A stretch of 64,000 bases of DNA from an uncultured Opitutia bacterium (GTDB taxonomy: Bacteria; Verrucomicrobiota; Verrucomicrobiia; Opitutales; Opitutaceae), in assembly GCA_903902745.1 (NCBI GenBank), contig CAIUWA010000013.1, forward strand, positions 45,873 to 109,872. Direction: 5' to 3'. Under the pieces are notes generated by a model. The model did no database searches and was not told where the DNA came from. It worked only from the letters and a program-made list of their open reading frames with translations. Of this stretch, positions 16,018-24,609 are shown piece after piece. How positions within the stretch are numbered: position 1 is the first letter of the stretch; every line of letters begins with the position of its first letter. The position numbers and the translations under genes were made by a program.

Positions 16018-16947
16018 TTAGCGGTTTCCCTTGCGGCTCCTCAGGCCGTCGGCGACGACGGCCAGCAGGATGATGGCTCCCTGGATTGCCTTTTCCCAGT
16101 AGGCCTCGATGTGGAGGTGCGTCAGCGCCGGCGACACGCACGCGAGGAGCAGCAGGCCGGCGAACATGCCCCAGACGCTGCCGCGCCCGCCCGAGATGGC
16201 GACGCCGCCCACGACGACGGCGGCGATGACCTTCAACTCCAGGCCGCTGCCCGAGAGCGGCTGCACCTGGGGCGACTGGATGATGTTCATCATGGCGGCG
16301 AGCCCGGTGAGCATGCCCATGAGCACGAAGACGGAAAAGGTGACGCGCTGCGGATTGATGCCGGCGAGCCGCGCGGCCTCGGTGTCGGTGCCAACCGCAT
16401 AGACAAACCGGCCGGCGGCGAGGTAGCGCAGCGCGAGGGCGAAGATCACGAGCAGCACGAGCGCGGCGGCAACTAGGGTCCACTGGCCGTCGGTCTGGCT
16501 GAGCCCGAACCACTGCAGACCGTCGGGCAGGTTCACGAACTCACCCTGGCGCAGCAGATTGAGCCCCTGCCGCAGCGAGACCAGGGTGGCGAGGGTGACC
16601 ACGATGGACGGCAACCGCAGGCCGGCGACCAGCACGCCATTGAAGGCGCCGAGCAGCGCACCGATGGAGACGGACGCGAGCAGCACGAGCCCGGCGGGAC
16701 AGCCGTGCGCCGCGAGGAGGCCCGCGCCCACGCTGCACACGGAGAATTGCGAGCCGACGGAGATGTCGATCTGCCGGCAGATGATGACGAGCGTCATCCC
16801 GCAGGCGACCACGAGCGTCGGCGCCTCGCGCGTGGCGAGCGAGAGCAGGGGCTGCGGCTGGTAAAAGGCGGGCGCGACAATGGCCAGCATGGCCAGGAGG
16901 AGACCGAGGGCACCCGCTACCGAGAGTTCGCGGAAATAGCGGTTCAT
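16018..16947 (-). CDS. rhaP: Sugar ABC transporter permease
   Basis: 309 residues from ATG 16947 (MNRYFREL), preferred over ATG 16962 whose extra residues come from the spacer. RbsC-type permease with ICRQIDISVGSQFSVCSVGA as the conserved cytoplasmic-loop motif and GVAISGGRGSVWGMFAGLLL near the end. It pairs with the downstream permease as a heterodimer. The gene lies between the ATPase gene (17084) and the second permease. Confidence 0.85.
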   Translation of the reverse strand: MNRYFRELSVAGALGLLLAMLAIVAPAFYQPQPLLSLATREAPTLVVACGMTLVIICRQIDISVGSQFSVCSVGAGLLAAHGCPAGLVLLASVSIGALLGAFNGVLVAGLRLPSIVVTLATLVSLRQGLNLLRQGEFVNLPDGLQWFGLSQTDGQWTLVAAALVLLVIFALALRYLAAGRFVYAVGTDTEAARLAGINPQRVTFSVFVLMGMLTGLAAMMNIIQSPQVQPLSGSGLELKVIAAVVVGGVAISGGRGSVWGMFAGLLLLACVSPALTHLHIEAYWEKAIQGAIILLAVVADGLRSRKGNR

Positions 16948-16964
16948 CGGGAAAAACTCCAAAT

Positions 16965-17083
16965 CCCAAACTCCAAACTCCAGAGAAACTCCAAGACACC
17001 ATCGTCAAAGGCCGGGCCGCCGATGGCTTGATGCTTCAATGTTTGGAGCTTCATTGGAATTTGGCGCTTGGCGTTTGAAATTT
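16965..17083. repeat. Family-I word repeat between permease and ATPase genes
   Basis: Degenerate CCAAACTCCAAACTCCA units (16966-16998) face TTGGAGCTTCATTGGAATTT-type units (17042-17062), forming a loose inverted repeat. Similar units occur at 4274-4310. The element lies inside the ABC operon, so it does not obviously end transcription. Confidence 0.55.
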
Positions 17084-18577
17084 TCATTTGGCGGTTCCCA
17101 GCGCGACCGACATCACATTCTGCGCCTCGGATTTGCCGGGCAGGACGGCCGCGATGGTGCCGTTGCGCATGACGCCGATGCGATCGCTCATGCCGAGGAC
17201 CTCGGGGAGATCGCTGGAGATCAGCAGCACGGCGAGGCCCTCCTTGGCGAGGCGGCGGACGATCTTGTGGATTTCGCTCTTGGCGCCGACATCCACGCCC
17301 TGGGTGGGCTCGTCGAGGATCAGCAGCTTTGGCTTGGTGGCGAGCCAGCGGGCGAGCGAGACCTTCTGCTGGTTGCCGCCGGAGAGGCTGCCGCCGGGTG
17401 CGTCCGGGCCGTAGGCTTTCACCGCGAGATCGCGGATGAAATCAAGCGCGTGACGGCGCTCCGTGCCAAACCGCAGCCACGTGCCCGGGAAAATGCTCCG
17501 GTGGACGGCCATGGACATGTTCTGCGCGATGGGCATCTCGAGCACCACGCCGTGGCGCCGCCGGTCCTCGGGGACGTAGGCGATGCCATGGGCGACGGCC
17601 TCCTGCGGTGAATGCAGGATCACGCGCCGTCCGTTGAGCAAAATCTCGCCGTTGGTGGCGGGGGTCAGCCCGAAAAGAATCCGCGCGAGCTCCGTCCGGC
17701 CCGCGCCGACCAACCCCGCGAGTCCGAACACCTCTCCAGCGCGCACGTCGAAGGTAACATCGTGCACCGGGCATTCAGTGCAGCCCACGGCGCGCAGGGA
17801 AAGCACCACCTCGCCGGGGTCGGTCTCGGCGGGGGGATAAATCTGCGTCACCTCCCGGCCCACCATCATGTGGATGAGGCCGGCTTCGTTGATGTCGCCC
17901 ACCGCGCTCGTACCCACGCTCTCGCCGTCGCGCAGCACCGTGACGCGGTCGGCCAGCGCAAAGATCTCATCCAGCCGGTGCGAAATATAGATGACGCCGA
18001 CGCCGCTGGCGCGCAGCTCGCGCACGACGGCGAAGAGCAGGTGCTGCTCCTTCTGCGTGAGCGAGGCGGTGGGCTCGTCCATGATGACGATGCGGGCGCC
18101 CGCGCCAAGTGCACACGCGATCTCGACGAGCTGCTGCTCGGGCATGGATAAGCCGCGCACCTCGGCCTCGGGGGAGATGGCCGCGCCGATGCGGGCGAGC
18201 AATTCGCGGGCGCGCTCGCGCCGGGCGCGCCAGTGCACCAGGCGCAGGGCGGACGAGGGCTCGAGCCGCAGCGCGATGTTTTCGGCGACGGTGAGGTCGG
18301 GAAACAGGGCTGGCTGCTGGTAGATACAGGCCACGCCCAGGCGCTGTGCGGCGGAAGGCGTGAGGTGGGAGACCTTCTGCCCCGCGATCGCGATGCTGCC
18401 GCGGTCCGGCTGGTGGGCACCGGTGACCACGCGGATGAGAGTGCTCTTGCCCGCGCCGTTTTCACCGAGCAAGGCGTGGACCTCGCCGGCCTGCAGGTCG
18501 AAATCAACCCCGCGGAGCGCGTGCACACCCGCGTAGGATTTGGTAATCCGGTGGAGTTCGAGCAAGGGGGCGGACAT
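17084..18577 (-). CDS. rhaT: Sugar ABC transporter ATPase (two ATPase domains)
   Basis: 497 residues with two fused nucleotide-binding domains, the RbsA/AraG layout. First domain: Walker A GENGAGKST (about 38-46), signature replaced by LSMPEQQLVEIA as usual in this family, Walker B IVIMDEPTASL. Second domain: signature SLSGGNQQKVSLARWLA, Walker B LLILDEPTQGVDVGAK; its Walker A region is degenerate (GLVGAGRTEL), also typical. It powers sugar import and is the first gene of the four-gene operon. The rhaT name follows rhizobial rhamnose ABC usage and does not mean the E. coli proton symporter. Confidence 0.88.
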   Translation of the reverse strand: MSAPLLELHRITKSYAGVHALRGVDFDLQAGEVHALLGENGAGKSTLIRVVTGAHQPDRGSIAIAGQKVSHLTPSAAQRLGVACIYQQPALFPDLTVAENIALRLEPSSALRLVHWRARRERARELLARIGAAISPEAEVRGLSMPEQQLVEIACALGAGARIVIMDEPTASLTQKEQHLLFAVVRELRASGVGVIYISHRLDEIFALADRVTVLRDGESVGTSAVGDINEAGLIHMMVGREVTQIYPPAETDPGEVVLSLRAVGCTECPVHDVTFDVRAGEVFGLAGLVGAGRTELARILFGLTPATNGEILLNGRRVILHSPQEAVAHGIAYVPEDRRRHGVVLEMPIAQNMSMAVHRSIFPGTWLRFGTERRHALDFIRDLAVKAYGPDAPGGSLSGGNQQKVSLARWLATKPKLLILDEPTQGVDVGAKSEIHKIVRRLAKEGLAVLLISSDLPEVLGMSDRIGVMRNGTIAAVLPGKSEAQNVMSVALGTAK

Positions 18578-18992
18578 GCGGGGAACAGGCAGTGCGTCTA
18601 GGGTCGCGGGAGGGTCGGTAACAGCTGGGAAAAACGTGCATCACGAAGCGGCGGCGACCTTCCGGCAAGCGAAGAATGAAAGCCGTCCCAGCGATATCAG
18701 CGTCCCTTGCCGCAGCCATTCACTGCAGCCGGTACGGCACGGGCTTCCACCTTCGCCAAGGCTACGGTGGACAGGTCGTTCTGCGCCGGGACGCTGTGCA
18801 GTTCAACCGTCTGGAGGTAGGGCGAGGCGTCCCTGCCGGCTTGTCCGCCGAAGCCTTGGCGAAGGTGGAGCCGCGGTCTAGGATCGTGAGCTTGTCGAAC
18901 GGCTCACCCGGAGGTTTACCCGCCTCTGGCGGCGCCGAAGGCGACCAGGGGTTCGCCCTCCCAAAATTCAAAAGCACAGGGACGCTGTTGGC
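18578..18992. repeat. Spacer upstream of the ABC operon with family-K palindrome
   Basis: CACCTTCGCCAAGGC (from about 18749) is inverted exactly as GCCTTGGCGAAGGTG (from about 18854). The word TCGCCAAGGCTACGGTGGAC at 18754 matches the inverted family-K word TCGCCAGGGCTATGGCGGAC at 7957. AGCTTGTCGAACGGCTCACC at about 18890 belongs to the same block. The ABC operon promoter should lie between 18578 and about 18740, but no clear -35/-10 pair was found. Confidence 0.7.
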
Positions 18993-20351
18993 TCAGTGAC
19001 GGGGTCGGGAGGCTTCCTCGGCGGTCTCGAGGGGCGTGACCGGGTCGATGAAGAACCACGACACTGCCCCGACGACGTAAACGCCCGCGGCCACCAGGAT
19101 CGCCAGCGTCCAGCCTTCCATGCTCGGCGGGCTGTCGGGCGTCGCCTTGTAATGGCCCAGGATGCGGCTGACGACCCACGGGCCGAGGGCGCCGCCGAAG
19201 TTGCCCATCATGTTGAAGCTGCCGGAGAGCGAACCGGACAGCCGGCCACCGACATCCATGACCGCGCCCCAACCCGGGGCCATCGCGAGATCGTTGGAAA
19301 AACTGGCCATCCCCATGGCCAGCATCGCGAGCACGGGGTTGTCGATCTTGGCCGCCAACCCCAGCATCACGGCCGCGGAAAAGAGGCCGACACTGGACGT
19401 CACGCGGCGGGCCCGCCGGACATCGAGCCATTTTTCGGCGAGGCGCCGGGCCACCACGCCGCCGACGATGGAGCCGATGCCGCCGAAGAAGAGCGGCAGG
19501 CCGGCGAGCACAGCGCTCTGGCCGAGCGACACATGCCGGGCATCGCGCAGGTAGGTGGGCAGCCAGGTGACGTAGAAATACCAGCCATACGACATGCAGA
19601 AGTACTGGAGCCAGAGGAGCCAGACCGTGCGGTTGGCCATCAACCGTCGCCACGGGATGGCGGCATGGCTGGGGGCGTTGGTCTCCGCGCCGTCCATCAG
19701 CGCGAGCTCGGCGGCGTTGACGGAAGGATGTTCGCTGGGGCGGTCCCGGAACCAGCGATAAAACGCCACCGCCCAGACCGCTCCCAGCAATCCGAAAATG
19801 GTGAACGCCCACCGCCAGCTGACATAGCCCATCAGCATGGCCACGAGCACGGGGGTGAAGGCGCCGCCCCAGCGGGCGCTCAGCCACAGGATGCCTTGGG
19901 CGCGCACGCGTTCCTTCGAGGGCAGCCAGATCGTGAAGATCTTGGTGGCGTTGGGAAAGCATCCGGCCTCGCCCGCGCCGAAAATGATGCGGCAGAGGAG
20001 CAGGGAAATATAGTTCCAGGCCCAGCCGGTCGCGGCGGTGAACACCGACCACATCACGACCACCTTCATCAGCACGCCGCGGGGCCCATAGCGGTCGCCC
20101 ATCCAGCCGGCCGGGATTTCGAAGAGCGCATAGGACATCGAAAACGCAAAGAACACCCAGCCCATCTGCTTCTCATCCAGGCTGAGGTCGTGCCGGATGG
20201 CGGAGGCCGCCTGCGAAATGCAGACGCGGTCGACGTAGGTGATGACCGCCAGCACCACGATGAAGGCGAGCATGACATGCCGCGCCCGCGTGGGTTGGGC
20301 GTTGGGCGCACGCCGTGTCGCCGCAACATTTCCTGTCGGGGTAGAACTCAT
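18993..20351 (-). CDS. MFS transporter, anion:cation symporter (hexuronate/aldonate) type
   Basis: 452 residues with 12 predicted helices and the ACS-family landmarks: TYVDRVCISQAASAIRHDL in helix 1, GWMGDRYGPRGVL after helix 2, IIFGAGEAGCFPNATKI in helix 4. This group carries galactonate, hexuronates, glucarate and similar sugar acids with protons. It lies just upstream of the sugar ABC operon on the same strand, and a second ACS member is at 26859, suggesting import of sugar acids from the same polysaccharide or pathway. The exact substrate cannot be read from sequence. Confidence 0.85.
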   Translation of the reverse strand: MSSTPTGNVAATRRAPNAQPTRARHVMLAFIVVLAVITYVDRVCISQAASAIRHDLSLDEKQMGWVFFAFSMSYALFEIPAGWMGDRYGPRGVLMKVVVMWSVFTAATGWAWNYISLLLCRIIFGAGEAGCFPNATKIFTIWLPSKERVRAQGILWLSARWGGAFTPVLVAMLMGYVSWRWAFTIFGLLGAVWAVAFYRWFRDRPSEHPSVNAAELALMDGAETNAPSHAAIPWRRLMANRTVWLLWLQYFCMSYGWYFYVTWLPTYLRDARHVSLGQSAVLAGLPLFFGGIGSIVGGVVARRLAEKWLDVRRARRVTSSVGLFSAAVMLGLAAKIDNPVLAMLAMGMASFSNDLAMAPGWGAVMDVGGRLSGSLSGSFNMMGNFGGALGPWVVSRILGHYKATPDSPPSMEGWTLAILVAAGVYVVGAVSWFFIDPVTPLETAEEASRPRH

Positions 20352-20705
20352 GGGGTCTGGCGATGCAGGGGAGTTTGCGCGGCCATGGCAACACCGCGCT
20401 TGGAAATCTCCGGATCCAATTAAAAGGAAGCGCGATTAATTAGCCCGCGGATTTTTTCGCACGGAAAGGCCGGTGCTGCAAACTGCCCGGTCGAACCAAA
20501 TATTTTTCGCCGGCGGACACGATGCGAATTACGGTGGCGGCCCCTGCTGCAACATTCATGGCGACCCCGGTTTCGGACGGGTTTTGCGCCTCCGTTCCCC
20601 ATCGGAGCATTGGGGCACCCGCCCGCCAACTGCCTGGGGTCATAGGCATGACTCCTGTAGGGTAGATCTTACGCCTCTGCGGTGACGGAAAGGCGGAAGC
20701 TACGC
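20352..20705. other. Non-coding spacer between MFS gene and metal repressor gene
   Basis: The part next to the MFS start is AT-richer (AAAAGGAAGCGCGATTAATT near 20421) and may hold that gene's promoter. The middle and far part show no repeat family and no frame with coding character. A loose inverted match of GGCGTA words around 20670-20715 could end the metal-repressor transcript, but has no T-run. Confidence 0.4.
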
Positions 20706-20990
20706 CTATTCGACGTATCGCCTTAGCATGGTCGTTACTTCCTTCAGCTGCTTTCGGCGTTGATCGGCTGTCGAATTGGCAGCGAGGCAGTGCTCAAGAT
20801 GATCGGAAATGATTTTCTCTGCGAGCGACTTCACGGCCTGGCGTGCGGAGACCAATTGATTGAGGATCTCGGCGCAATCGTAGTCGCCTTCAATCATTGC
20901 CTCGACGCCCTTGAGCTGCCCCGTGATCTTGCGGAGGCGGATTTGCAGGACGCGGCGGTCGGCATCGGGGTCGGCTGGGCTGTGTGACAT
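20706..20990 (-). CDS. CsoR/RcnR/InrS-family metal-sensing repressor
   Basis: 94 residues from ATG 20990 (MSHSPADPDADRRVL); the frame is open further upstream but that region is the divergent promoter. The all-helical DUF156 fold is clear: LQIRLRKITGQLKGVEAMIE, DYDCAEILNQLVSARQAVKS. Metal-site residues C39, H64 (25 later) and C68 (29 later) match the spacing of CsoR and InrS; H3 could supply a fourth ligand as in RcnR or InrS. Divergent transcription from an RcnA-like nickel/cobalt exporter favours nickel or cobalt sensing over copper. The family binds G-tract operators, and one is present in the shared promoter. Confidence 0.88.
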   Translation of the reverse strand: MSHSPADPDADRRVLQIRLRKITGQLKGVEAMIEGDYDCAEILNQLVSARQAVKSLAEKIISDHLEHCLAANSTADQRRKQLKEVTTMLRRYVE

Positions 20991-21045
20991 GCCATTTGCT
21001 ACGCTGGAATACCGCGAAAAACAAAGATGAAAGTTCTCGCTTGTC

Positions 21046-21063
21046 CGTAAGGGGGGAGGGGGC
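21046..21063. promoter_or_regulatory. G-tract operator candidate in divergent repressor/exporter promoter
   Basis: CCGTAAGGGGGGAGGGGG lies in the 84-base gap between the repressor and the exporter. RcnR/InrS/CsoR family members recognise A/T-flanked runs of about six G. The run overlaps the exporter's Shine-Dalgarno region (GGAGG at 21055-21059, 15 bases before ATG 21075), so repressor binding could block both transcription and ribosome-site formation. The assignment is inference from family preference. Confidence 0.45.
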
Positions 21064-21074
21064 ATGGTGCATCT

Positions 21075-22229
21075 ATGGACTTTTCCCAACTCCTCCAACA
21101 AGGCGAGGCTCACGCGTGGCTGTTTGTGCCCACGGCAATTCTGCTCGGTGCGTTGCACGGCATGGAGCCGGGGCACTCAAAAACTATGATGGCCGCCTTC
21201 ATCATCGCGGTGCGCGGCACAGTGGGACAAGCCGTCATGCTGGGTCTTTCCGCTGCCATATCCCATTCCCTTATCATTTGGGCTCTTGCGGCCGCGGCGC
21301 TCCGCTACGGTTCGCAATGGTCGGTTGAGACAACGGAACCCTATTTCCAGATCGTGTCCGGAATTATGATCGCGGGACTGGCGATATGGATGTTCTGGCG
21401 GACCCGCCGGGATCAGGATCTGGCCGCAGCCCATGAACGCGATCACGCAAATGTGGGGCCGCACGGCGGGAAAATGATCGATACTGGCCATGGCTTGATT
21501 GAGCTGGCTGTGTTTGAAACGGGGGTGCCGCCACGGTTTCGGCTTTACCTTGCCGATGCATCCGGAACGGCGCATCTGACTGAAACGGCTCCGAAGGTAA
21601 TGGTGGGGACCGTGCGGCCGGACGGGGTGGAGCAGGTATTCGAGTTTGTCCGAAAGGAAGACGAGACTGAGTCCTTTTTTGAATCAACGACGGACATTCC
21701 AGAACCGCACGAATTTGACGCGAAAGTGACTCTCGCGCATGGCGACCACACCCACACCCATCAAGTGGCATTCAGTGAGGAGGACCATCACCACCACCAT
21801 CACGATCACGTCGATGTTGCGAATCTGACCGCTGGCGAATATGCCGACGCGCACGAACAGGCACACGCCGCGGACATCGCAAAGCGATTCACCAATCGCA
21901 CCGTAACGACCCCGCAAATCATCTGGTTTGGGATTACAGGCGGATTGATGCCCTGTCCTGCGGCGTTCACGATTCTCTTGGTTTGCCTGCAATTAAAAAG
22001 ATTCACGCTGGGCTTTGCCTTGGTCGCGGGGTTCAGCTTGGGGCTCGCGATCACCATGGTGGCCTCCGGCGTATTGGCGGCGTGGGGTTTGCGACACGCC
22101 GAAAAGCGCATCAAAAACTTCGGCAAGTTCGCGCGCCGAGCCCCCTATTTCTCGGCAGCTTTGCTCGCGCTTCTCGCCATCTTTTTTATCACCCAAGGGT
22201 GGAGGCACCTGGGTCACCCCGCCGCTTAG
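21075..22229 (+). CDS. rcnA: RcnA/NicO-family nickel/cobalt exporter with inserted beta domain and His loop
   Basis: 384 residues; E. coli RcnA is 274. The first half has LLGALHGMEPGHSKTMMAA (H28, H34) and three helices; the second half has GGLMPCPAAFTILLVCLQ and three more helices. It pumps Ni(II)/Co(II) out across the inner membrane. Residues about 122-250 are an insertion in the central loop: a compact beta-rich segment (GPHGGKMIDTGHGLIELAVF, PRFRLYLADASGTAH) resembling N-terminal domains of CusB/CzcB-type efflux adaptors, then a His stretch (H238-H243, H245). The repressor gene is divergent at 20706. The start at 21075 follows a G-rich ribosome site. Confidence 0.85.
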   Translation: MDFSQLLQQGEAHAWLFVPTAILLGALHGMEPGHSKTMMAAFIIAVRGTVGQAVMLGLSAAISHSLIIWALAAAALRYGSQWSVETTEPYFQIVSGIMIAGLAIWMFWRTRRDQDLAAAHERDHANVGPHGGKMIDTGHGLIELAVFETGVPPRFRLYLADASGTAHLTETAPKVMVGTVRPDGVEQVFEFVRKEDETESFFESTTDIPEPHEFDAKVTLAHGDHTHTHQVAFSEEDHHHHHHDHVDVANLTAGEYADAHEQAHAADIAKRFTNRTVTTPQIIWFGITGGLMPCPAAFTILLVCLQLKRFTLGFALVAGFSLGLAITMVASGVLAAWGLRHAEKRIKNFGKFARRAPYFSAALLALLAIFFITQGWRHLGHPAA

Positions 22230-22482
22230 GCTGGGCGCACGTAACAACCAAACGGCAACCAGGCTTCCGTCCACCTCGCAAGTGTGAGAGTCCCGTAGGT
22301 CCAGACGGTCGCGGGCTCTTCATTTATCGCCTCGTCCCCGTCGGCTCGGTTCTCTCCAGAAATCACTCGACCGAAACGATGACTCCAGACCCGCATGACA
22401 CCAGGCCGTGCGGTGAAAGGAGTTGCGTGAGGTGGCGTTGTTGGAAGTATCACGGGGATTCCCGGTCCCTTCACTTTACCCC
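22230..22482. other. Non-coding stretch after rcnA, possibly structured
   Basis: 253 bases without a credible gene. It is less GC-rich than the neighbours and has several short inverted words (GTCCAGACGGTCGCGGGC, CCGTGCGGTGAAAGGAGTT). It does not belong to the palindromic families seen elsewhere. A group II intron remnant was considered and not supported. Confidence 0.3.
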
Positions 22483-23031
22483 ATGAAGACGAATGCACTG
22501 TTCCTGCCGTTGGCGGCGGTCTGCCTCCTGCTCCGCCCCGGCGCAGCGCGCGCGGATCAAGTCGATGACCTGATTGCCGATCTGCGCAGCGGCGCCGGCA
22601 CGACCGTTGATGCCGCCAAGCGCGACGAAGCCCTCAAGGCGGACTATGCCAAGGCCAACGAGATTTATTCGAACGGCCTCGCCGCGCTTTACCTCTCGGA
22701 AATCAAGATTTCGATCCTTGAGCCGGAAAAAGGCGGCGGATGGCCGTACCGGTCCTTTTTGGTGAATGATATTGCCATGCGCGCGAACCTTACCCGGGCC
22801 CTGACGAAACGATTCGAGGAGAAGCCTGATTCCATGCTGGCCTTTGCCTTGATCTGTCCCGCGCTCTACGCCCGGGATGACGGGTTGCTGGGTCGGGCGG
22901 AGTCGTATCTCAAGGAGAACGACCCCTATCTCTACAAAATCGAGCAGGGGAAGATCGATCACTCCTGGCGGCCTTATATTACTTCGGGATTGAAAGCGGA
23001 GGACGCCAGGAAAGCCCGGACGCAAAAGTGA
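22483..23031 (+). CDS. Secreted protein of unknown function
   Basis: 182 residues from ATG 22483, which opens a classical signal peptide (MKTNALFLPLAAVCLLL, cleavage after AARA). The 20 codons upstream in the same frame have no coding character. The mature part is mostly helical with YSNGLAALYLSEIKISILEP, RSFLVNDIAMRANLTRALTK and SMLAFALICPALYARDDGLL. No family is recognised. The end (KIDHSWRPYITSGLKAEDAR) has no anchor. It is followed by two further unknown genes on the same strand in an AT-richer patch. Confidence 0.65.
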   Translation: MKTNALFLPLAAVCLLLRPGAARADQVDDLIADLRSGAGTTVDAAKRDEALKADYAKANEIYSNGLAALYLSEIKISILEPEKGGGWPYRSFLVNDIAMRANLTRALTKRFEEKPDSMLAFALICPALYARDDGLLGRAESYLKENDPYLYKIEQGKIDHSWRPYITSGLKAEDARKARTQK

Positions 23032-23137
23032 CCGGCGGACTGGGAATGGACCAAAGGCCTCAGGTGACAGGAAGCGTTAGAGTGGCCTGGCTAACTCAAG
23101 CCTAATATAGTTATTGGTAGTTAAACGACATCGCTCG

Positions 23138-23425
23138 ATGACGGCTGCACGAATCAGTTATCAAGACATCCCCAAAGAGGAGAGGAAGCGTCTAGAAGCG
23201 GTAATCTTCCGCAGGCCAAAGCCGCATGCGATATTTTCTGTGTTTTTCGTGTTCGTGATGTTCGGATCCCGTTGCGTCGCTAACGCACTCGTTTTAAAGG
23301 GGAGGCCGTTCTGGTTGCACCTCACGGTAGATTTTGTCGTCGCAGGTTGTCTTTCTGCATTGATCGCGCTTTTGCTCTTCAGGCCGTTGCTGAAGCGCGA
23401 GGTCGAAAAAGCGAAAAATGTCTAA
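23138..23425 (+). CDS. Small two-helix membrane protein, unknown
   Basis: 95 residues from ATG 23138 (MTAARISYQDIPKEERKRLE). A basic, charged N-terminus leads to two membrane helices (AIFSVFFVFVMFGSRCV and HLTVDFVVAGCLSALIALLL) and a basic tail. Base composition is lower in GC than the surrounding genes. The next gene starts 14 bases after the stop, suggesting a two-gene unit. An AT-rich CCTAATATAGTTATTGG lies just upstream and may hold the promoter. No family was recognised. Confidence 0.5.
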   Translation: MTAARISYQDIPKEERKRLEAVIFRRPKPHAIFSVFFVFVMFGSRCVANALVLKGRPFWLHLTVDFVVAGCLSALIALLLFRPLLKREVEKAKNV

Positions 23426-23439
23426 GCAAGAATCCCCCC

Positions 23440-24393
23440 ATGAAGACACTCCCGTGGTTTACGGTGATTTTATTTATCGGATGCCTGGTGACGGGCTATT
23501 TTTTATTCAGCGAGCGGAATGCCGTCATCCAGATCACGGTGAGCCGGGATGTGGCCGAAAGAGATTACAAAGAGGCGCACGCCCATAATTCCGAGATGGA
23601 ACACCAATTGGCCGAGGCGAAAGTGGCCCGGGCGCTCGCAGAGAAGCAAGTCGCCAAGCTCACGGCGGATTCAGCAGCGGCGGCGGTAGCCCGCCCCTCA
23701 GGCGGGGCACCGAAGAACGCACCGACCATCATTCACATCAGCGACATTATCAGGGATCATCCCGAGTACATTGCCCTCTACGCCAAGCAGACTCGGCAAA
23801 ACATCAACCGGATGTATGGTAACGGACTGAGCACGCTCAATCTGCCTCCCGACCAGATGTCCCGGCTGAAGGACCTGTTGGCCGAGCGTCAGATGAATAA
23901 CATCGACGCCATCGCGGCAGCGAACGCCGCCGGTTTGGAGCCGAGTTCCCCTGCCTGGCAGGAGGCGATGAAACAGGCGGCGCAGGATACGCAGCAGCAG
24001 ATGAACGCCATTTTTGGCAGCGACGCTGAAGCCACGCTTGCGCGGCTGCAGGCCAGGGCCAATTTTCAGACCCAGGTCGACACGAACTACGTTCACGAAT
24101 TCGCAGATGCCGGTGCCCCGATGAGTCCCCAGCAGTCCAACGCTCTCGTGCAGGCGTTGGCCGACGCCAATTATGCGGGCAAGGATTTGTCGACCCGTCC
24201 AGCCGGCTACAACGATGTCGACCCGAACACCGGGCTGACCCCCCACAACATCCGGGTACTTGACACTGCCGCCCAAATGCTCACCCCGGCCCAAATTGAA
24301 GTTCTCAAAAGCGATCTGGCGGATGCGAACAAGATGAGTTCCATCATGAACCAGTACTACAAACCCGGTACGCCCGCGATCGTCATGCCCTGA
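23440..24393 (+). CDS. Membrane-anchored periplasmic coiled-coil protein, unknown
   Basis: 317 residues from ATG 23440. One membrane helix at about 6-22 (FTVILFIGCLVTGYFLF), a coiled coil about 30-78 (RDVAERDYKEAHAHNSEMEH), a short low-complexity linker (AAAAVARPSGGAPKNAP), then a helical domain of about 210 residues rich in Gln, Asn and Ala (PPDQMSRLKDLLAERQMNNI, TPAQIEVLKSDLADANKM). The phrase L-P-P-D-Q-M-S-R-L-K and T-P-A-Q-I-E-V-L resemble the helical repeats of periplasmic stress proteins, but no family can be assigned. Same layout of anchor plus coiled coil as the gene at 11731, without evident homology. Confidence 0.65.
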   Translation: MKTLPWFTVILFIGCLVTGYFLFSERNAVIQITVSRDVAERDYKEAHAHNSEMEHQLAEAKVARALAEKQVAKLTADSAAAAVARPSGGAPKNAPTIIHISDIIRDHPEYIALYAKQTRQNINRMYGNGLSTLNLPPDQMSRLKDLLAERQMNNIDAIAAANAAGLEPSSPAWQEAMKQAAQDTQQQMNAIFGSDAEATLARLQARANFQTQVDTNYVHEFADAGAPMSPQQSNALVQALADANYAGKDLSTRPAGYNDVDPNTGLTPHNIRVLDTAAQMLTPAQIEVLKSDLADANKMSSIMNQYYKPGTPAIVMP

Positions 24394-24609
24394 TGATTGG
24401 TTGCCGTTGGGTTGTACGGCTCCGCGGTGCTATCTCTCAACTAGGGTAAGCTTTGAGACTCATCGTGCCGTGAGAAGCATTTCGATTCTCAGAAATAGGG
24501 GCCGAGCTTCAGAAGAGGAAACCATGCCAATCATCAGCCAGTCCGGAATACCCGCTGTAGCCGGAATCCTGGCAGAACCGGCTGGTCTGAACATGCAATC
24601 CTGACCGGC

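Noticed and set aside
18996..20423. 475-residue plus-strand frame over the MFS gene
   Set aside because: Low-hydrophobicity shadow of a gene with clear MFS motifs.
22230..22482. Possible group II intron remnant
   Set aside because: The GCGGTGAAAGG word resembles a domain V loop, but the flanking bases do not pair as in domain V, no AGC triad is present and no reverse transcriptase is near. A covariance search would decide.
24401..24604. 67-codon plus-strand frame
   Set aside because: No ribosome site or recognisable feature; residues look random.
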